A stretch of DNA of 64,000 bases from Flagellatimonas centrodinii (GTDB lineage Bacteria; Pseudomonadota; Gammaproteobacteria; Nevskiales; Nevskiaceae), in NCBI RefSeq assembly GCF_016918765.2, contig NZ_CP092104.1, forward strand, positions 1,798,001 through 1,862,000, in the 5' to 3' direction. Below, one piece after another: positions 27,620-35,922 of the stretch. How positions within the stretch are numbered: position 1 is the stretch's first letter; the number at the start of each line of letters is the position of its first letter. The position numbers and the translations under genes were made by a program. The notes beneath the pieces are model-generated. The model did no database searches. It was not told where the DNA came from and saw only the letters and a program-made list of their open reading frames with translations.

Positions 27620-28624
27620 ATGCGCAAGTCGTTCGAGCTGGCCGGTCAACCGGTCGCGGCAGGCACCCAGGTCACCATCGGGTTGCCGGTGGTGGGGCAG
27701 TACGCCGGTGAGCCGGTGACCTTGCCGGTGACGGTGCTGCACGGACGGCATGAAGGACCGGTGATGTTTGTCAGTGCCGCGCTCCATGGCGACGAGATCA
27801 TGGGTATGGAGATCGTGCGGCGCGTTGTTCAGCAGATTGCACCCGAACGGTTGCGGGGCACGTTGCTGGCCTTGCCGGTGGTCAACATGCTGGCGTTCCT
27901 GCGACAGTCACGGTACTTGCCGGACGGTCGCGATCTCAACCGCAGCTTCCCCGGCAGCGCCAATGGGTCATTGGCGGCCCGGGTCGCACATCAATTTCTC
28001 GGCGAGGTGGTCGCCCGAAGTCACTGCGGGATCGACCTGCATACCGGGGCCCAGCATCGACCCAACTTGCCGCAGATTCGGGCCGATCTGTCGCAGCCCG
28101 AGACCCTGCGTCTCGCCCATGCATTCGGGGCGCCGCTGCTGCTGGATTCGGAGCCAACCCCCGGCACGCTGCGCGCCTTCACCACCCGACGCGGCATCCC
28201 GGTGCTGCTGTACGAGGCATCGGAAGCGCTGCGCTTCGACGAAACCGCCATCCGTATCGGTGTCCAGGGGGTCCGGAATGTCATGGCGGCGCTTGGTATG
28301 GTGCCGACGCGCGGCCGGGCGCCACCGACGCCGGCCGTCGCCGTCAGCTCCAGCTGGGTGCGCGCGGTTCGTAGTGGCGTGCTGCGTGAGCCGGTCGCGC
28401 TGGGGGCTGCCGTTCGCAAAGGGATGCCGCTGGGCATGATCGGTGATCCCATGGGTGGCGACCCGCAACCGGTGACGGCGCCGGTGGCCGGGGTGGTCAT
28501 CGGCCGCACCGTGCTGCCGCTGGTGCATGAAGGTGATGCGGTGTTCCACATTGCACGAATGGACGAGGCAGAGGCGCTGACGGTGACGGCGCGGATGCAG
28601 CGGGAGCGTGTCCGGAATCGTTAA
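27620..28624 (+). CDS. Succinylglutamate desuccinylase/aspartoacylase family hydrolase
   Basis: Zinc hydrolase of 334 residues, AstE/AspA family. The first metal site is His56-Gly-Asp-Glu59 (ALHGDE) and the third ligand is in GIDLHTG; RDLNRSFPG is the substrate-binding block. After about residue 235 a lipoyl-like C-terminal domain (PVAGVVIGRTVLPLVHEGDAVFHI) is typical of the family's unassigned branch. It sits 3 bp after rimK, and such pairs are common, so a role in trimming or processing Glu-containing conjugates is plausible. The substrate is not established. Confidence 0.85.
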   Translation: MRKSFELAGQPVAAGTQVTIGLPVVGQYAGEPVTLPVTVLHGRHEGPVMFVSAALHGDEIMGMEIVRRVVQQIAPERLRGTLLALPVVNMLAFLRQSRYLPDGRDLNRSFPGSANGSLAARVAHQFLGEVVARSHCGIDLHTGAQHRPNLPQIRADLSQPETLRLAHAFGAPLLLDSEPTPGTLRAFTTRRGIPVLLYEASEALRFDETAIRIGVQGVRNVMAALGMVPTRGRAPPTPAVAVSSSWVRAVRSGVLREPVALGAAVRKGMPLGMIGDPMGGDPQPVTAPVAGVVIGRTVLPLVHEGDAVFHIARMDEAEALTVTARMQRERVRNR

Positions 28625-28770
28625 CAAACATCAATGAATTTGTATATTTTACAATATATAATCACATCTCCCCTGGTCACCGGACGCGGCGGCTGTCCCG
28701 CTTTGCTGGCCCCTCCCGAGGTGATCCAGTAAACTCTCGCCGTTTCCCGCAACCCTACTGGCAGCCGCAC
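28625..28770 (+). promoter_or_regulatory. AT-rich promoter region of the nqr operon
   Basis: An AT-rich island (28625-28670) breaks the GC-rich sequence. It contains TATAAT at 28657-28662 and a 5-bp inverted repeat TTGTA-5 nt-TACAA (28640-28654) just before it, which could be an operator. I see no clear -35. It would leave a leader of about 100 nt before nqrA. Confidence 0.45.
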
Positions 28771-30135
28771 GTGGACGTCACGCGCATCACGATCAAAAAA
28801 GGGCTCAACCTGCCGATTGCAGGCCAGCCGAATCAGGATTCCATCGACAACGCGCCGACCGTGACAACGGTGGGTGTGGTCGGCAGCGACCATGTTGGCC
28901 TCAAGCCGACAATGCGTGTGGAGGAGGGCGACCGGGTTCGGCTCGGTGATCCGCTGTTCGAGGACAAGCGAAACCCGGGGGTTATTTTCACCTCCCCGGG
29001 CGCAGGTACCGTGGTCGCCATCAATCGGGGCGCTCGCCGGGTGCTGCAGTCGGTGGTCATCAAGCTTGACGGCAACGATGAGGTCAAGTTTGCCGATCAC
29101 GCGCCGGAGGCTCTGGCCTCGCTGGCGCCCGAAACGGTCCGTGCCCAGCTGATCGAGTCCGGGATGTGGACCTGCTTCCGCAGCCGTCCGTTCAGCAAGG
29201 TGCCCGCAGTGGATGCCGAGCCGGCAGCGATTTTTGTCACCGCGATCGACACCAATCCGTTGGCACCGGACCCCGAGGCCATCATCGCGTCGTCACGGGA
29301 GGCCTTCCAGCACGGTTTGACCGTGATCTCGCGGCTGGTCGACGGTGAGCTGTTTCTGTGCCAGGCGCCCGGCGCGAAGATCGCGGTTCCGACCCTTCCG
29401 AGCTTACGAGTGGCAGAGTTCTCCGGCCCGCATCCGGCCGGTAATGTCGGCACCCATATTCACTTTCTCAAGCCGGTGGGGCCCGGGCGTGCCGTCTGGC
29501 ATCTCGGTTATCAGGACGTCATTGCCATCGGGCGCCTCTTTACCAGCGGCCGACTGTCCACCGAACGGATCATTTCGCTGGCCGGGCCGCTGGTCAAGCA
29601 TCCTCGTCTCATCCGCACCCGTGTCGGTGCCAACGTCGAAGAATTGATCGTCGGACAGATCCGCAACAATGTGGATGCTCGTGCCCTGTCGGGGTCGGTG
29701 TTCAACGGCCGTACCGCGCGCGCATGGAGTGCCTATCTCGGCCCCTATCACGCCCAGATCACGGTGCTCGCCGAAGGCCGCACCCGCGAGATGTTCGGTT
29801 GGGTCCGGCCGGGGGTCGACCGTTACTCCAAGACCAATGTGCTGTTCTCGGCCTTGCAGCGCGCACGGCGCAAATTCGGCTTCACCACGCACGTCAACGG
29901 GTCGCCGCGCGCCATGGTTCCGATCGGCAACTACGAGTCGGTGATGCCGCTGGACATTCTGCCCACCCAGCTGCTGCGGTATCTGCTGGTCCGCGACACC
30001 GAGATGGCCCAAAAACTGGGCGCGCTGGAACTGGACGAGGAAGACCTCGCGCTGTGCTCGTTTGTTTGCGTCGGCAAGTACGAGTTTGGTCCGGTCCTGC
30101 GCGAAAACCTCGAACAGATCGAGGTCGAGGGCTAG
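28771..30135 (+). CDS. nqrA: Na+-translocating NADH:quinone reductase subunit A
   Basis: Peripheral membrane subunit of 454 residues near the ubiquinone site. It starts KKGLNLPIAGQPNQ and has the biotinyl-lipoyl-like SPGAGTVVAINRGARR region, the FNGRTARAWSAYLGPYHAQI block, and the C-terminal ALCSFVCVGKYEFGPVLRENLEQIE. Start is GTG 28771; no ATG is available and the Shine-Dalgarno is weak. It opens the nqr operon, which pumps Na+ while moving electrons from NADH to ubiquinone. A 114-bp gap with a hairpin separates it from nqrB, larger than usual. Confidence 0.96.
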   Translation: MDVTRITIKKGLNLPIAGQPNQDSIDNAPTVTTVGVVGSDHVGLKPTMRVEEGDRVRLGDPLFEDKRNPGVIFTSPGAGTVVAINRGARRVLQSVVIKLDGNDEVKFADHAPEALASLAPETVRAQLIESGMWTCFRSRPFSKVPAVDAEPAAIFVTAIDTNPLAPDPEAIIASSREAFQHGLTVISRLVDGELFLCQAPGAKIAVPTLPSLRVAEFSGPHPAGNVGTHIHFLKPVGPGRAVWHLGYQDVIAIGRLFTSGRLSTERIISLAGPLVKHPRLIRTRVGANVEELIVGQIRNNVDARALSGSVFNGRTARAWSAYLGPYHAQITVLAEGRTREMFGWVRPGVDRYSKTNVLFSALQRARRKFGFTTHVNGSPRAMVPIGNYESVMPLDILPTQLLRYLLVRDTEMAQKLGALELDEEDLALCSFVCVGKYEFGPVLRENLEQIEVEG

Positions 30136-30149
30136 CAGGAATCAAGCAT

Positions 30150-30180
30150 GCCGGGCCAACGACGGTCCGGCTGGGTTTTT
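30150..30180 (+). terminator. Hairpin plus T-run between nqrA and nqrB (attenuator-like)
   Basis: GCCGGGCC (30150-30157) and GGTCCGGC (30164-30171) form an 8-bp stem with one G-U pair and a 6-nt loop. TGGG and then five T (30176-30180) follow. The four-base gap before the T-run weakens it as an intrinsic terminator. It could lower expression of nqrB-F relative to nqrA or stabilise a processed 3' end. Confidence 0.4.
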
Positions 30181-30249
30181 GAGCAATGCTCCGGGGCGAT
30201 GACGTCAAGTTCAGGCGTCCGCGGCGGGCAACATCGAAAAGGTTGTGAC

Positions 30250-31467
30250 ATGGCTGGAATTCGGAACTTCCTGGATCAGGTTCACCCGCTCTTCGCCAAG
30301 GGCGGCAAGTTTGAGAAGTTCTACGCCGTCTACGAGATGGTGGACACCTTCTTCTACTCGCCATCCGACACCACCCGCGGCGCACCGCATGTGCGTGACG
30401 CCATTGATCTCAAACGGGTGATGATTTACGTCTGGATGGCGACATTCCCGGCTGTGATCATCGGCTGTTGGAACGTCGGCTTCCAGGCCAACAGCGCGAT
30501 GGAAGCCCTGGGCCAGGCGCAGGTCGAAAACTGGCGGCACATCGTGCTGCATTACTTCGGCTACGACCCGGACAACTATGTAGCGAACTTCGTCCATGGA
30601 TTGCTGTACTGGGTCCCCATTTATATGACGACCTTCATCGTCGGTGGGCTCTGGGAAGTGCTGTTTGCGGCCGTTCGCAATCACGAGGTCAACGAGGGCT
30701 TCTTTGTCACGTCGATTCTGTTCTCCCTGATTTTGCCGCCGGATCTGCCCCTGTGGCAGGTGGCGTTGGGGGTCAGCTTCGGGGTGGTGATCGGCAAGGA
30801 GATTTTTGGCGGCACCGGCAAGAACTTCCTCAACCCGGCGCTCGTGGGGCGGGCATTTCTCTACTTTGCCTACCCGGCGCAGATGTCCGGCGATGCGGTA
30901 TGGACCGCAGCCGACGGCTGGTCGTCGGCGACCACCCTGGGGATCGCCAAGCTCGAGGGCATGGCCGGCGTCGAGCAGGCCGGCATCAGCTGGATGCAAA
31001 CGTTCCTCGGAATGGAGCAGGGCAGTATTGGTGAGGTATCAGCGGCGGCGATCTTCCTCGGCGGCGCTTTTCTCATGATCACTGGCGTGGCGAGTTATCG
31101 AATCGTCTTCGGCGTGCTCATCGGCATGATCGCCATGACAGTCGTATTCAACGTGTTGGGGTCGGACAGTAACCCGATGTCCTCCATGCCTTGGTATTGG
31201 CACCTGACCATTGGCGGTTTCGCCTTCGGCATGATGTTCATGGCGACCGATCCGGTGTCGGCGACAATGACGGATGCAGGGCGCTGGATCTATGGCGCCT
31301 TGATCGGGGCGGTCACGATTCTGATCCGCGTGGTGAACCCGGCGTATCCGGAGACGATCATGTTGGCGATCCTGTTCGCCAATATTGTCGCCCCGCTGAT
31401 CGACTACGGGGTAATGCGCAGCAACATCGCCCGCCGCCAGCGCCGCACCGCTGCGCAAATCGCCTGA
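30250..31467 (+). CDS. nqrB: Na+-NQR subunit B
   Basis: Membrane subunit of 405 residues with about ten hydrophobic helices. It carries a covalently bound FMN on a threonine in an S-x-A-T motif, here WSSATT with Thr228 the best match. It also binds riboflavin and forms part of the Na+ path. Motifs GTGKNFLNPALVGRAFLYFAYP and FMMFMATDPVSATMTDAGRW-like blocks fit the NqrB/RnfD family. ATG 30250 (MAGIRNFLDQVHPLF) is chosen over a longer upstream frame; AAAAGG lies about 9 nt upstream. FMN attachment needs ApbE, which is not in this operon. Confidence 0.96.
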   Translation: MAGIRNFLDQVHPLFAKGGKFEKFYAVYEMVDTFFYSPSDTTRGAPHVRDAIDLKRVMIYVWMATFPAVIIGCWNVGFQANSAMEALGQAQVENWRHIVLHYFGYDPDNYVANFVHGLLYWVPIYMTTFIVGGLWEVLFAAVRNHEVNEGFFVTSILFSLILPPDLPLWQVALGVSFGVVIGKEIFGGTGKNFLNPALVGRAFLYFAYPAQMSGDAVWTAADGWSSATTLGIAKLEGMAGVEQAGISWMQTFLGMEQGSIGEVSAAAIFLGGAFLMITGVASYRIVFGVLIGMIAMTVVFNVLGSDSNPMSSMPWYWHLTIGGFAFGMMFMATDPVSATMTDAGRWIYGALIGAVTILIRVVNPAYPETIMLAILFANIVAPLIDYGVMRSNIARRQRRTAAQIA

Positions 31468-31497
31468 GCACCAGGCCAGACAGGATTCGGAGTTTTC

Positions 31498-32247
31498 ATG
31501 GCATTGAACAAGGACAGCAAGGTCTACACCCTCGCCATCGCACTGATCATCTGTCTGGTCGGCTCGGTACTGGTGTCGACGGCCGCAGTAGTGCTGAAGC
31601 CTCGACAGCAGGCAAACCAGGCCCTCGACCGGCAGGTGAACATTCTCAAGGTGGCCGGCCTGTATGAGCCCGGTATCGATGTCGGCGCAGTGTTTGCCGA
31701 GCGGGTGGAGCCCCAGGTCATCGAGTTCGCCACGGGTGAGGTGGCGGAAGACATCGATCCGGCTTCCTTCGATCCCGCGAAATATCAGCAGCCGTTGTCC
31801 AACAGCGAGGATATTGCCGGCATCAATAGTCAATCGCGCTATGGGCTGGTGTATCTGGTGCGTGACGATCAGGGCGCAGTGAGTCGCTATGTACTGCCGG
31901 TTCACGGCTACGGTCTGTGGTCGACGATGTATGCGTTCCTGGCGCTTGAGGCCGACGGCAACACGGTGTCTTCGATCTCGTATTACCAGCAAGCCGAAAC
32001 CCCGGGGCTGGGCGGCGAGATCGAGAATCCCCGCTGGACTGCGCAGTGGGATGGCAAACAGATTTATGGAGAAGATGGCAAGGTGGCGTTTACCCTGGTC
32101 AAGGGTGGCGCCAGTGCCGACAACGAGTTCGGGGTTGATGCGCTTGCCGGAGCAACGCTCACCTCCAACGGTGTGACCAATACGATTCGTTTCTGGCTAT
32201 CCGATGCCGGTTACAAGCCCTTCCTCGAAAATGCGACGAGAAGCTGA
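31498..32247 (+). CDS. nqrC: Na+-NQR subunit C
   Basis: Subunit of 249 residues with one N-terminal membrane helix (about 10-30) and a periplasmic FMN domain. The FMN threonine is Thr220 in [10 protein letters not shown], the S/AGAT motif recognised by the flavin transferase ApbE. Other family blocks are [14 protein letters not shown] and [16 protein letters not shown]. It overlaps no neighbour; nqrD follows after 2 bp. Confidence 0.96.
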   Translation: MALNKDSKVYTLAIALIICLVGSVLVSTAAVVLKPRQQANQALDRQVNILKVAGLYEPGIDVGAVFAERVEPQVIEFATGEVAEDIDPASFDPAKYQQPLSNSEDIAGINSQSRYGLVYLVRDDQGAVSRYVLPVHGYGLWSTMYAFLALEADGNTVSSISYYQQAETPGLGGEIENPRWTAQWDGKQIYGEDGKVAFTLVKGGASADNEFGVDALAGATLTSNGVTNTIRFWLSDAGYKPFLENATRS

Positions 32248-32249
32248 TC

Positions 32250-32909
32250 ATGTCTGACGCCAAGAAGCTCATCCTCGAACCGATCGCGGACAACAACCCC
32301 ATCATTCTGCAGGTGCTGGGCATCTGTTCGGCCCTGGCGGTGACCAGCCAGATGAAGCCGGCGCTGTTTATGTCCATTGGATTGACGGCAGTCTGCGCCT
32401 TCACCTGCTTTTTCGTCAGCCTGATCCGCAATGTGATTCCTTCCAACATTCGCATCATTGCGCAGATGGTGGTGGCGGCGGTGGGGGTGATCCTGGTGGA
32501 CCAGGCGCTCAAGGCCTATGCCTATGACATGAGCAAGCAGCTGTCGGTGTTCGTGGGCCTGATCCTTACCAATTGCATCGTGCTCGGTCGCGCCGAAGCG
32601 TTTGCCATGAGCAACCCGCCAGGGCGCGCGCTCCTCGATGGAATCGGCAATGGTCTGGGCTACAGTGCGATCTTGATGATCGTGGCTTTTTTTCGTGAAC
32701 TCTTCGGGTCCGGGAAAGTCTTCGGTTTTGAGGTGATGCCGCTGGTCACGGAGGGCGGCTGGTATCAGGGCAATGGCCTGATGCTGCTTCCCCCAAGCGC
32801 ATTTTTCCTCATTGGCCTGATTATCTGGGCGGTCCGTGCCTGGAAGCCCGCGCAGGTGGAGAAGCGCGAGTTCCAGATTCATCAGGTCCACCGCACCGAA
32901 GTGCTCTGA
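32250..32909 (+). CDS. nqrD: Na+-NQR subunit D
   Basis: Membrane subunit of 219 residues with six hydrophobic helices. Two conserved cysteines, in LGICSALAV and [13 protein letters not shown], help hold the Fe-S/Fe centre buried between NqrD and NqrE. The sequence [27 protein letters not shown] matches the family well when read in parts. NqrE follows 12 bp on. Iron delivery to this site depends on NqrM, also in this window. Confidence 0.96.
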   Translation: MSDAKKLILEPIADNNPIILQVLGICSALAVTSQMKPALFMSIGLTAVCAFTCFFVSLIRNVIPSNIRIIAQMVVAAVGVILVDQALKAYAYDMSKQLSVFVGLILTNCIVLGRAEAFAMSNPPGRALLDGIGNGLGYSAILMIVAFFRELFGSGKVFGFEVMPLVTEGGWYQGNGLMLLPPSAFFLIGLIIWAVRAWKPAQVEKREFQIHQVHRTEVL

Positions 32910-32921
32910 TCCGGAACGACC

Positions 32922-33527
32922 ATGGAACTCGTCAACCTCGCAATCAAGTCCATCTTCGTCGAGAACCTCGCGCTCTCGTTCTTCCTGGGCATGTGTACCT
33001 TCCTGGCGATCTCGAAGAAGATCGAGACTGCATTCGGACTCGGGGTCGCCGTGGTCGCGGTACAGACCCTGACGGTGCCGATCAACAACCTGATTTTCCA
33101 GTACCTGCTCAAGGACGGGGCGCTGGCCTGGGCGGGACTGCCCAATGTCGACCTCTCATTCCTTGGACTGATCAGCTACATCGGTGTGATCGCGGCACTG
33201 GTGCAGATCCTGGAAATGACGCTGGACAAGTACGTGCCTGCGCTCTACAACGCGCTCGGCATCTTCCTGCCGCTGATTACCGTCAACTGCGCGATTCTCG
33301 GTGGGTCGTTGTTCATGGTTGAACGAGATTACGACTTCGCACAGTCCGCGGTTTATGGGTTTTCCAGCGGTGCCGGCTGGGCGCTGGCGATCGTGCTGCT
33401 GGCCGGCGTGCGTGAAAAGCTCAAGTATTCGGACGTGCCCGATGGTCTTCAGGGCCTGGGCATTACCTTCATCAGCGCGGGCCTGCTGGCCTTCGGCTTC
33501 ATGGCGTTCTCGGGCATCCAGCTCTAA
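32922..33527 (+). CDS. nqrE: Na+-NQR subunit E
   Basis: Membrane subunit of 201 residues, paralog of NqrD with inverted topology and six helices. Cysteines in [11 protein letters not shown] and [12 protein letters not shown] contribute to the shared metal centre. Blocks [15 protein letters not shown] and [14 protein letters not shown] are family typical. It is followed by nqrF after 29 bp. Confidence 0.96.
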   Translation: MELVNLAIKSIFVENLALSFFLGMCTFLAISKKIETAFGLGVAVVAVQTLTVPINNLIFQYLLKDGALAWAGLPNVDLSFLGLISYIGVIAALVQILEMTLDKYVPALYNALGIFLPLITVNCAILGGSLFMVERDYDFAQSAVYGFSSGAGWALAIVLLAGVREKLKYSDVPDGLQGLGITFISAGLLAFGFMAFSGIQL

Positions 33528-33556
33528 ACATTACGTCATAACGGACGATTCAAGGC

Positions 33557-34780
33557 ATGTTTCTCGAAATCGGATTGGGCGTCACTTTCTTCACTGGCAT
33601 CATCGTGCTGCTGGTGGGCATCATTCTGGTGGCCCGTGACAAGCTTGTGCCACAAGGCAATATCAAGTTGCTTATCAACGATGAGCGAACGCTTGAGGTG
33701 CCGACCGGGGGCAAGCTGCTGACGACGTTGGCCGAGTGCGGGCTGTTCGTGCCATCTGCCTGCGGCGGTGGCGGCTCCTGTGCCCAATGTCGTGTCCGGA
33801 TCGAATCGGGTGGCGGCGACATCCTGCCGACGGAGCTGAACCACATCACCAAGCGGGAAGCCAAGGAGGGTGAGCGCCTGTCGTGCCAGGTGGCGGTGAA
33901 GCAGGACATGAAAATCTACATTCCCGAACATGTTTTCGGGGTGAAGAAGTGGGAGTGCACGGTTCGCTCGAACCACAACGTGGCCACCTTCATCAAGGAG
34001 CTGGTGCTGGAGCTGCCCGAGGGTGAGAAGGTCAACTTCCGTGCTGGCGGCTACATCCAGATCGAGTGCCCGGCGCACGAAGTCAGCTACAAGAGTTTCG
34101 AGGTCGAAGATCGATTCCGCGACGAGTGGGACAAGTTCAATATCTGGCAGTACACCTCCAAGGTGACCGAAAAGGTCGAGCGCGCCTACTCGATGGCGAA
34201 CTATCCGGAAGAGGCGGGCATCATCATGCTCAACGTCCGCATCGCGAGCCCGCCGCCGCGTCAGCCGGATGTGCCCGCCGGCAAGATGTCGAGCTACATC
34301 TTTAATCTAAAACCCGGTGACAAGGTCACCATTTCCGGCCCGTTCGGTGAGTTCTTTGCCCGCGAAACCGAGAAAGAAATGGTCTTTATCGGGGGCGGTG
34401 CCGGCATGGCGCCGATGCGTAGCCACATCTTCGATCAGCTGCGGCGCATCAAGACCAACCGCAAGATCACCTTCTGGTACGGTGCCCGCTCGCTGCGTGA
34501 GATGTTCTACGTCGACGACTTCAACATGCTCGCGAAGGAAAACGACAACTTCAGCTGGCATGTAGCCCTGTCCGAGCCCAAGCCCGAGGACAACTGGAGC
34601 GGCTACACCGGATTCATTCACAATGTTCTCTACGAGAACTACCTGAAAGACCACAAGGCGCCCGAAGACTGCGAGTACTACATGTGTGGTCCGCCGATGA
34701 TGAATGCGGCCTGCATCAAGATGCTGCTCGACCTCGGTGTTGAACGCAAAGACATCATGCTCGATGACTTTGGGGGGTGA
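33557..34780 (+). CDS. nqrF: Na+-NQR subunit F (NADH dehydrogenase, 2Fe-2S/FAD)
   Basis: Electron-entry subunit of 407 residues. An N-terminal membrane helix (about 8-26) precedes a 2Fe-2S domain with Cys69, Cys75, Cys78 and Cys110, then a ferredoxin-reductase domain with [11 protein letters not shown] for [15 protein letters not shown] for NADH, and the C-terminal [10 protein letters not shown] and DDFGG end. It closes the main operon. The last codons and stop lie inside a 13-bp inverted repeat arm (34771-34783) that bounds a 471-bp repeat island, and a 33-bp palindrome starts 2 bp after the stop. Confidence 0.97.
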   Translation: MFLEIGLGVTFFTGIIVLLVGIILVARDKLVPQGNIKLLINDERTLEVPTGGKLLTTLAECGLFVPSACGGGGSCAQCRVRIESGGGDILPTELNHITKREAKEGERLSCQVAVKQDMKIYIPEHVFGVKKWECTVRSNHNVATFIKELVLELPEGEKVNFRAGGYIQIECPAHEVSYKSFEVEDRFRDEWDKFNIWQYTSKVTEKVERAYSMANYPEEAGIIMLNVRIASPPPRQPDVPAGKMSSYIFNLKPGDKVTISGPFGEFFARETEKEMVFIGGGAGMAPMRSHIFDQLRRIKTNRKITFWYGARSLREMFYVDDFNMLAKENDNFSWHVALSEPKPEDNWSGYTGFIHNVLYENYLKDHKAPEDCEYYMCGPPMMNAACIKMLLDLGVERKDIMLDDFGG

Positions 34781-34781
34781 G

Positions 34782-34814
34782 CCACTAAAAGGGTCCAGTG
34801 GACCCTTTTAGTGG
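34782..34814. terminator. 33-bp perfect palindrome after nqrF
   Basis: Arms CCACTAAAAGGGTCCA (34782-34797) and TGGACCCTTTTAGTGG (34799-34814) pair perfectly around a single G. It begins right after the nqrF stop, so it may end or trim the transcript on either strand. There is no separate U-tract, though TTTT lies within the right arm. The same sequence opens the repeat island. Confidence 0.5.
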
Positions 34815-34871
34815 CGAACGGCCAGGCAGGGATGCCTGGGCCGGAGTGGATTCGCGAGATGAGGGTTCGCC
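34813..34871. repeat. 59-bp repeat, copy A
   Basis: Begins GGCGAAC and ends GTTCGCC, an inverted pair. It contains an inner hairpin CAGGCA-4 nt-TGCCTG (34823-34838) followed by the constant GGGCCGGAGTGGATT. It has the same length as copy B at 34914; about 12 of 59 positions differ. Changes inside the hairpin are compensatory. Confidence 0.7.
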
Positions 34872-34878
34872 AGGGTGA

Positions 34879-34916
34879 GCCCCACCGTTTTAGCGAGCAC
34901 TGCTCGCAGGTGGGGC
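34879..34916. repeat. Nested hairpin between the 59-bp repeats
   Basis: Outer arms GCCCCACC (34879-34886) and GGTGGGGC (34909-34916) enclose inner arms GCGAGCA (34893-34899) and TGCTCGC (34901-34907) around one base. The whole would form a long, interrupted stem. Confidence 0.6.
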
Positions 34917-34972
34917 GAACGACCGGACATGGATGTCCGGGCCGGAGTGGATTAGCACACTGACGGTTCGCC
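34914..34972. repeat. 59-bp repeat, copy B
   Basis: Same frame as copy A: GGCGAAC...GTTCGCC ends, inner hairpin CGGACA-4 nt-TGTCCG (34924-34939), then GGGCCGGAGTGGATT. Relative to copy A the hairpin arms differ at two positions on each side and the changes pair with one another. Confidence 0.7.
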
Positions 34973-34978
34973 AGGATG

Positions 34979-35008
34979 GCCAGCGCGAAGGTGTATTCGC
35001 GGCACAAC
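34979..35008 (+). repeat. 30-bp direct repeat, left copy
   Basis: Starts GCCAGCGC and contains TGTATTCGCGGCA. It matches the copy at 35194-35223 at 27 of 30 positions. The two copies flank the palindromic element at 35041-35123, as if duplicated or used as recombination sites. Confidence 0.6.
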
Positions 35009-35040
35009 CCAACGCGTGCTCACGGCAGTGCTCACCGGAC

Positions 35041-35123
35041 GAGATTGCCACGCCCGCTGTGCGGGCTCGCAATGACAGGAAAGGGGGTTGTCATCGCGAG
35101 GGGCGTAGCCCCGCGGCGATCTC
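35041..35123. mobile_element. 83-bp palindromic repeat element (MITE/REP-like)
   Basis: Ends read GAGATTGCC... and ...GGCGATCTC, and the halves GCAATGACA and TGTCATCGC are near inverted copies around a GGAAAGGGGGT centre. Each half has its own hairpin (GCCCGC/GCGGGC and GGGGC/GCCCC). Elements of this type, with TGTCATTGCGAG and GCAATCTC ends, are scattered in many bacterial genomes. Non-autonomous; no transposase in view. Confidence 0.5.
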
Positions 35124-35193
35124 ATGGTCGAGGGCAGTGCCGGCCGAATGAGATTGTCGTGATCCCTGCAGGCTTGGCTACGACAACGTGGGC

Positions 35194-35223
35194 GCCAGCG
35201 CCAAGATGTATTCGCGGCAAAAC
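35194..35223 (+). repeat. 30-bp direct repeat, right copy
   Basis: 27 of 30 positions match the copy at 34979-35008. Lies just before the right 13-bp inverted repeat of the island. Confidence 0.6.
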
Positions 35224-35284
35224 GACGGGGCTCACCCCCCATACAGACTACGGTGTCCTCGCCCAGTCGCGCTAAACTACCCAC

Positions 35285-35476
35285 ATGCTCGCCACACTCG
35301 CCGTCACCTTCCTCGTCTTCAGTCTTGCCGTGCTCGGACTCGGGATCGGCTGGCTGGTTGCCGGGAAAACCCTGAAGGGCAGCTGTGGCGGGCTTGGGGG
35401 AGACGCCTGCGGGGTCTGTAAGAGTCCCTGCGAAGAGCGCGTGAAAAAGCTTGAGGAACTTCGGCAACAATCCTGA
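35285..35476 (+). CDS. nqrM: Na+-NQR maturation protein NqrM
   Basis: Small protein of 63 residues with one N-terminal membrane helix (about 4-26) and a cysteine-rich part: GSCGGLGGDACGVCKSPCEE. NqrM (DUF539) brings iron to the NqrD/NqrE metal site. It normally follows apbE directly after nqrF; here 504 bp of repeats precede it instead, so it may have its own promoter within or after the island (sequence 35242-35284 is AT-richer). No clear Shine-Dalgarno. Confidence 0.92.
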   Translation: MLATLAVTFLVFSLAVLGLGIGWLVAGKTLKGSCGGLGGDACGVCKSPCEERVKKLEELRQQS

Positions 35477-35511
35477 CCGCTGGTGCGGCTCAGGAGATCG
35501 GGAGAAGTGGG

Positions 35512-35916
35512 ATGACGCGTTCGCTGCGAGATATTTCGGTTCGGGAGTTCATGTCCGCATCGCTGGTCACTTTCGCGCCTGAAACCGAGATTTTCGAGGC
35601 CATTCGTAAACTGGTGCGCGCTGGCGTATCCGGAGCGCCGGTGGTTGACCAGCTCAGTAACATCATTGGCATCCTGTCCGAGAAGGATTGCATGAAGGTC
35701 GCGCTCAATGCGGCCTACCACGACGAGATGGGCGGCAAGGTCCAGGACTTCATGTCGCGCAGCCCGGTCACCGTCGAGGCCGACACCAGCATCCTCGAGG
35801 TGGCGCAGATGTTCTTTACGTCGCCCTACAAACGCTATCCGGTCGTTCACAATCAGCGGCTGGTGGGGCAGATCTCCCGTTCGGACGTGCTCAAGGCCAT
35901 CGACACCCTCGGCTGA
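35512..35916 (+). CDS. CBS-domain protein
   Basis: Protein of 134 residues made of two CBS repeats: VREFMSASLVTF...GVSGAPVVDQLSNIIGILSEKD and VQDFMSRSPVTVEAD...RYPVVHNQRLVGQISRSDV. Such stand-alone pairs bind adenine nucleotides and regulate partner proteins. It has no fused catalytic domain. It sits 35 bp after nqrM and 6 bp before the Atm1-like exporter; partner unknown. Confidence 0.88.
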   Translation: MTRSLRDISVREFMSASLVTFAPETEIFEAIRKLVRAGVSGAPVVDQLSNIIGILSEKDCMKVALNAAYHDEMGGKVQDFMSRSPVTVEADTSILEVAQMFFTSPYKRYPVVHNQRLVGQISRSDVLKAIDTLG

Positions 35917-35922
35917 TCGCGA

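Larger units (their letters stand above)
34771..35241. repeat. 471-bp repeat island bounded by 13-bp inverted repeats
   Basis: TGGGGGGTGAGCC at 34771-34783 and its exact reverse complement at 35229-35241 bracket the whole space between nqrF and nqrM. Inside are a palindrome, two 59-bp repeats, a hairpin, a 30-bp direct repeat pair and an 83-bp palindromic element. No protein-coding frame is credible here. In most Na+-NQR operons this place holds apbE, which is missing. Confidence 0.65.

Noticed and set aside
34813-34972. CRISPR array
   Set aside because: Only two copies, unequal sequence, 42-bp spacing with a hairpin in it, and no cas genes.
34781-35284. Broken apbE remnant between nqrF and nqrM
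   Set aside because: Short frames in all six readings show no ApbE motif; the region is repeats, not decayed coding sequence.
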